Positions 59,854 to 64,000 of a DNA stretch of 64,000 bases are shown piece by piece. The translations under genes and the position numbers were made by a program. Positions within the stretch are counted from its first letter, which is position 1, and each line of letters opens with the position of its first letter. Source of the DNA: Hyaloperonospora brassicae. Lineage: Eukaryota > Oomycota > Peronosporomycetes > Peronosporales > Peronosporaceae. The stretch is taken from positions 124,001-188,000 of the forward strand of contig CANTFL010001484.1 of assembly GCA_947650285.1 (NCBI GenBank). Reading direction: 5' to 3'. The notes under the pieces were generated by a model. The model searched no databases. It was not told where the DNA came from and worked only from the letters and a program-made list of their open reading frames with translations.

Positions 59854-62109
59854 TTAGCGGTACCCTCTTCTTGTTATGAAGAGATAGAGCCCTATTGAAT
59901 TACTACGTACACAATAATGTGAGTTTATAGAGGTATGAAATCGATGGAACATGTAAACACGACAGATAAACAACATGAAGAGATGGCAAGCTGTGGGAGA
60001 CCTGACGGAATGGTGTTAGTTGTATTGCTGGTGGTCAGGGGGTAGTTTGCGTACAAAGAAGGTAAATATCATACTAACAAGCGCGAGACGCTTGGTGAGT
60101 GTAATAGTCATCACGACTAAGGTTGCTCATGGTGGTAGTGATGCTTGTTTTAATACAAATTTTGTAGTATAGGTAGATTGTTAGAAATGCATGGTTTCTA
60201 CCTACAATTGGAAACATCATGCAAACAAGTGTGGCCACTCGACCCTTTGGCCTCATTTCAACATGACACAATATTGTTTTTTTAATCAGTTACAAGTAGA
60301 ATAATGACGATCTAGCTGCGATCAGACCACCCCGTTTGAGGTGCTAGTGTCATCGACTCCATATATCGTGTGGCAAGGGCATTGACAAACCGAGCTCCTT
60401 ACTGGACAAACTCAATCATGAACGGACAAAATTTGTTTATGTATAAAATAATCATATTAGTACACTATTGCCGAATGATAGACGTTCTACATGAATGTAA
60501 CATATATACCCCAAAATTATTCTTATGTCGATTTAAGCTAGGTGATCTGTCGATTCGGTAATATTCGGTCGTGATGTATTTATCGGAGGCGCTATTTCGT
60601 TGCAAATATTGTTTCTAAGCTATAAAATAAATTGCGAGGGCAGGCGTTATCAATCATTTTTACGATCGAACGTTACTTTATTCTACGAAACAGTCTAATT
60701 GTATCATCTCAATGTTGGGGCCAATTCTTATAATATAAATGCACCACAAGAGAGAAAACATACATTGACCGATCGGTAACGTCATAACAGTGAGATCGAA
60801 GAAACGACAAGAAAATACAAGTTGCACCGGATCATTTAATGATATAGAAAAGGGGCGCAAAATGATTCAAAGGTAGATAAGAGCCTCTGATTCACACTCA
60901 ATGGCTGATATACACACGTCTAAACTTTGATTGTATGCAGAACCTCGAGCATTCTTCATACTCTATCTCTCTTCAACTAAATTGCGTTTATATGCCGTTG
61001 ACACTGGCCATGTTCAAGGACCCGTAAGGTGCGTGGACGCTTTGACTGTAATTGGAATGTGTTATTTATCGTTAGATTGTCAGACCATGTTGGATATGAT
61101 TCAATCATCCAGACTTTGTGGTAAGACATTGTAGTCCTGTGCAATTATCGGCCTGACGGTACCGCGACATATGCGTGGGACGGCAGAGCGCAGTGTCAAG
61201 GTGCTGCACAATGAAAGTTAAAAACGGATAGGACACGGCTGAACGCAGCATTAGGCGATTTACAAATAATGATAGCAAGATATGACAATATACATGAGAG
61301 CTGACACAACCTGATTGGTTCTGTCAAAAAAATGTCGCGCGAGTGTTCGCAAAAACCGAAGGTGGAAGGCAACTAAAAGAACGTGCAAACCTGATGGCGT
61401 GTGATAGTCATCAAAAACATATGAAGCTCCTAATGATATATGGGTAATGATTCAGATACGTACACCTGTGGACTGAGGATTCTGGTGATATTCGCAAGCT
61501 GTGGAGGACATTACCCACACAAGCGTAGGTACGTCGGACCTATCGGTAAGCATCGAACATGTGGCACAATATGCAGATACTTTATATAACATTGTAGTAG
61601 TGGTTGCTCTATCTCCGCTTACACAAGATAATCGCGCTCGCGTCTTCGAGTTTATACACGATGTGTCAATGGGTTTCTGTCATCAACAATGCTTGTGGTG
61701 TAAAGGTAGGTGATGGTTCAATCCATAAAGGCGAAACACCACCACCAATTTACTGGGGATTTTGTCATTTTTAGATTGCGACAAGATCATATAAATGGAA
61801 TGAGGCAGTCGATACATTTCTGAAGGTCTCTAGCATGCGTCTATTGATGGGTGCATTGTTTACATTAATGGTGTATAATGCATCTTGTAATATTATTGTT
61901 TACAATTGTTTCCGTCTTGTAATACATTATATTCTTGTATTGTTTGGATGATTTTTTTCTCATCGAAAGGAGCTTTATTTAATCTTCATGATTATCTGGC
62001 TTTTGCGGCTTTTCTGAGCTAATTATTGGTGGTTGGCGCTGCGTGACTGAAGTTTGGTCATTTCGAGATCCCTCCTTCAGAATCGACAACAACACCGCTA
62101 ACGACGAGC
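59854..62109. other. Intergenic upstream of the effector gene
   Basis: No gene recognised; short frames only (60370-60561, 61501-61713). Composition is AT-rich up to about 62030. An initiator-like TCATTTC lies at 62058-62064, 46-52 nt before the effector ATG. Confidence 0.45.
62058..62064 (+). promoter_or_regulatory. Oomycete initiator-like element
   Basis: GGTCATTTCGAGATCC resembles the oomycete Inr core (TCATT plus pyrimidines). The distance of about 50 nt to ATG 62110 is usual for short oomycete 5' UTRs. The downstream flanking promoter region consensus is not clear. Confidence 0.4.
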
Positions 62110-63348
62110 ATGTGCCCCTATTCGTTACTGCTCTTCGTTTCCACTACAGTTCTGATACATCTCACATGTACATGGGGTGCTTCCGGGTCCTCGATGTCGA
62201 AGGTCAACGTCACCACTGACTTCGCTCTCTTCAATGACGACAGCAACGAGGTTCCTGTCAACTTAATGTCGAAGGCAAAGGAATCTGGGGAAGAGGAAGA
62301 AAGGGTGCTAAAGGAGATCTCGAGCGAGCGAATAAAAACGTTTCTGGAGGCCCTCTACGAATACCGCAACGGGCACATGATCGCCCCAGCTAGTTGGAGT
62401 CGAGTGATCAGCGAGGATGAGGGACTGTTACAGCACGTGTACGCGCTGCACTCTGCGGAGTACGAGCAGAAGAGTGCAGCGATGCCAGAAAATTTAAACG
62501 TGGATGTACCAATCTTCGGAGAATATATATCAAGTGCTAAAAAGCTGGTCGAAAACTCCAGAATGACGGAGCTGTCGCGGACCCTAGCCGGTACGGAAAC
62601 AGGACGTTTTATCGAAGGCTTGAGGTCAATTGGTTACTTCAGCGAATTTAGTATCGGCCGCGTGCGGGCGCTGACAAAGTTTCTCGATGGATTGAACGCG
62701 CAAACGGGTTCGGAGTACAACGTGTTCGAGATACTTTCGCAAGGCGTTGGCGGCCTCGACAAAGTCGCATTCTTTTTGTCGTCTTCGAAATTGAGTCCTC
62801 TTACTAGTAAGGATGCAACAGCGATTCAAAAGGACTTGCTCATGTGGTTGCGAGACGTTAAAGGAAAGTCCTTTGATGATGTTGCAGTCTTGCTGGGGTT
62901 CGCAACGCTGCCGGTGAATAGCTTGACCTTCGAAAACATGGATACTTTGATCGCATACGTTGCACTGCGCGACAACCTGAAGTACGATCGGGCCCGCTCG
63001 GTAGCGCTTTTTCATCTAAGACAAATGTTGGGCGATTTCATAGTCACTGATTCAATTTTGAACGGGATGGAAGAGGTTCAGTCTGCCAAGTCGTTTCTAA
63101 GAGGAGTTCATGACACAGGCGTTGCATCGGCGGGCAAGGAGGACAACGCATTCGCCATAAAGCTTCAGCATGATTTGTGGACTCAATGGTTCGAGCATGG
63201 CCTCATTTTGAAGGACCCGGACCAGGACCTTCGTTACGTACCACGTGAGCTCAAAGAGCGCGTTGTCACTGCATTCAATGCGTATATTCAAGCTGCAAAC
63301 AAGGCGTACTGGAAGAATCATTTGACGTTGAGACCCCCGGGCACTTGA
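62110..63348 (+). CDS. Secreted RXLR-class (EER-only, WY-type) candidate effector
   Basis: An intact single-exon gene of 412 residues. Residues 1-23 are a signal peptide (LLLFVSTTVLIHL core, cleavage likely after TWG or ASG). No RXLR is present; in its place is NLMSK around 51-55, followed by the acidic GEEEERVLKEI with EER at 63-65, at the normal distance from the signal peptide. The C-terminal part is helical with W/Y-type landmarks: WLRDVKGKSFDDVAVLLGF (246-264), and LWTQWFEHGLIL (356-367) before AYIQAANKAY. This is what is seen in RXLR effectors with a degenerate RXLR, which are delivered into plant cells to alter immunity or vesicle traffic. The target cannot be inferred. The gene is GC-richer than its AT-rich surroundings and isolated by repeats, a usual effector setting. 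Being uninterrupted suggests selection. Confidence 0.75.
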   Translation: MCPYSLLLFVSTTVLIHLTCTWGASGSSMSKVNVTTDFALFNDDSNEVPVNLMSKAKESGEEEERVLKEISSERIKTFLEALYEYRNGHMIAPASWSRVISEDEGLLQHVYALHSAEYEQKSAAMPENLNVDVPIFGEYISSAKKLVENSRMTELSRTLAGTETGRFIEGLRSIGYFSEFSIGRVRALTKFLDGLNAQTGSEYNVFEILSQGVGGLDKVAFFLSSSKLSPLTSKDATAIQKDLLMWLRDVKGKSFDDVAVLLGFATLPVNSLTFENMDTLIAYVALRDNLKYDRARSVALFHLRQMLGDFIVTDSILNGMEEVQSAKSFLRGVHDTGVASAGKEDNAFAIKLQHDLWTQWFEHGLILKDPDQDLRYVPRELKERVVTAFNAYIQAANKAYWKNHLTLRPPGT

Positions 63349-64000
63349 CCATCGGTGACTTACATCCATGGGAAGCGACGCAGGTAGAGCGCAGCTATCA
63401 GTTGCGGCTAGATTAAGTCTTGTTGCAGTTTTTACAGAGCGTTGCTGCACCCCGCATCGTACCGCGGTAAATTTTTCGGTAGCAGCCCATTAAGAATAAT
63501 TTGTGATTAAGAACATGGTGCCGTTGAATTTAGGCTGCAACAGCCCTCGTTTGGAAGTCTTGTGACGATGCTTTTGGGCCTTTCATATTCCGATTGCATC
63601 GTCCTGTCTACTCAATGTTGTTGATAGCCGGTTGAATGTTGGCGCTGTCCCTGTCGCTTCTCTAGATGACACTGGTACACTGGCTGAGCCCTACTTGATG
63701 GTGAAAGCCTCGGCAAGCTCCTTAGTATTTCTCATCCATATTTCTGGATAAAATCGACAAATTACGAAGCGATGAAAGCCGCCTCGTCAGCTACTTGGTT
63801 GCTTTACATCCCTTGACCATTCAGCCATGTCACCAAAGAAACATGTGACTACTCTGCTAGAAGATCACCACGATATTTTGACCAAGTAAGCCCCACGAAA
63901 GAAGCACAGACTTGTGTTAGTGTGACCGGTGCGGACGCGACTGCATTTTGGAGTCTGTCCATCCAGAATAGACTTGCTGAGTACACAGGGCACTTTGTTC
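63349..64000. other. Downstream flank, no gene recognised
   Basis: No long frame. A short frame from ATG 63827 (MSPKKHVTTLLEDHHD) ends after about 20 codons and cannot be assigned. Features may continue beyond the right edge. Confidence 0.4.

Noticed and set aside
62626..63015. 129-codon minus frame
   Set aside because: Antisense of the effector gene.
1..64000. CRISPR array, rRNA, prophage or bacterial operon
   Set aside because: No regularly spaced repeats, no rRNA-like sequence, and genes have spliceosomal introns.

Overview
The window looks like a chromosomal segment of an oomycete (Phytophthora or downy-mildew type). The protein genes carry short 65-160 nt GT-AG introns. The transposons are Copia and pogo/Tigger-like DDE elements of the kind common in oomycetes. 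The last gene encodes a secreted protein with an EER motif and W/Y-type helices, typical of RXLR-class effectors. No bacterial operon, rRNA, CRISPR array or viral genome was seen.

Layout. Positions 1-8.2 kb are a compact, GC-richer gene island. It holds a minus-strand PDZ-like protein cut by the left edge (1-839), a 51-residue two-exon gene (1235-1486), a small nuclear-looking protein ending in a DNA-polymerase-beta-type lyase/HhH domain (1534-2115), an eight-exon CCCH zinc finger plus non-canonical poly(A) polymerase (2781-5498), and a membrane-anchored double cytochrome-b5-like protein with C-terminal ankyrin repeats (6991-8208). Positions 9.6-17.9 kb are a nest of LTR retrotransposons. A broken minus-strand Copia element runs from gag near 17.3 kb to RNase H at 11.9 kb. 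It is split by a 1.2-kb dispersed repeat (called family A here) and bounded by several different LTRs.

Positions 18-58 kb are strongly AT-rich and gene-poor. The recognisable content is two decayed pogo/Tigger-like transposases (about 18.8-19.5 kb and 53.6-54.9 kb), at least six family-A copies in both orientations, LTR fragments, a 1.5-kb element with long inverted repeats (46.66-48.15 kb), a nested hairpin duplication inside the second transposase, and a short ORF built on a 15-nt/5-residue period. No convincing host gene was found in this stretch. A near-identical inverted family-A copy sits at 58.65-59.85 kb. The intact effector-like gene (62110-63348) follows.

How it fits together. A housekeeping island (RNA 3'-end processing, DNA-repair-like domain, membrane haem-binding-like protein) abuts a repeat desert with a candidate effector on the far side. 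This matches the two-compartment genome organisation described for plant-pathogenic oomycetes. All gene models are read from splice signals and frames only; no search or transcript data were available.
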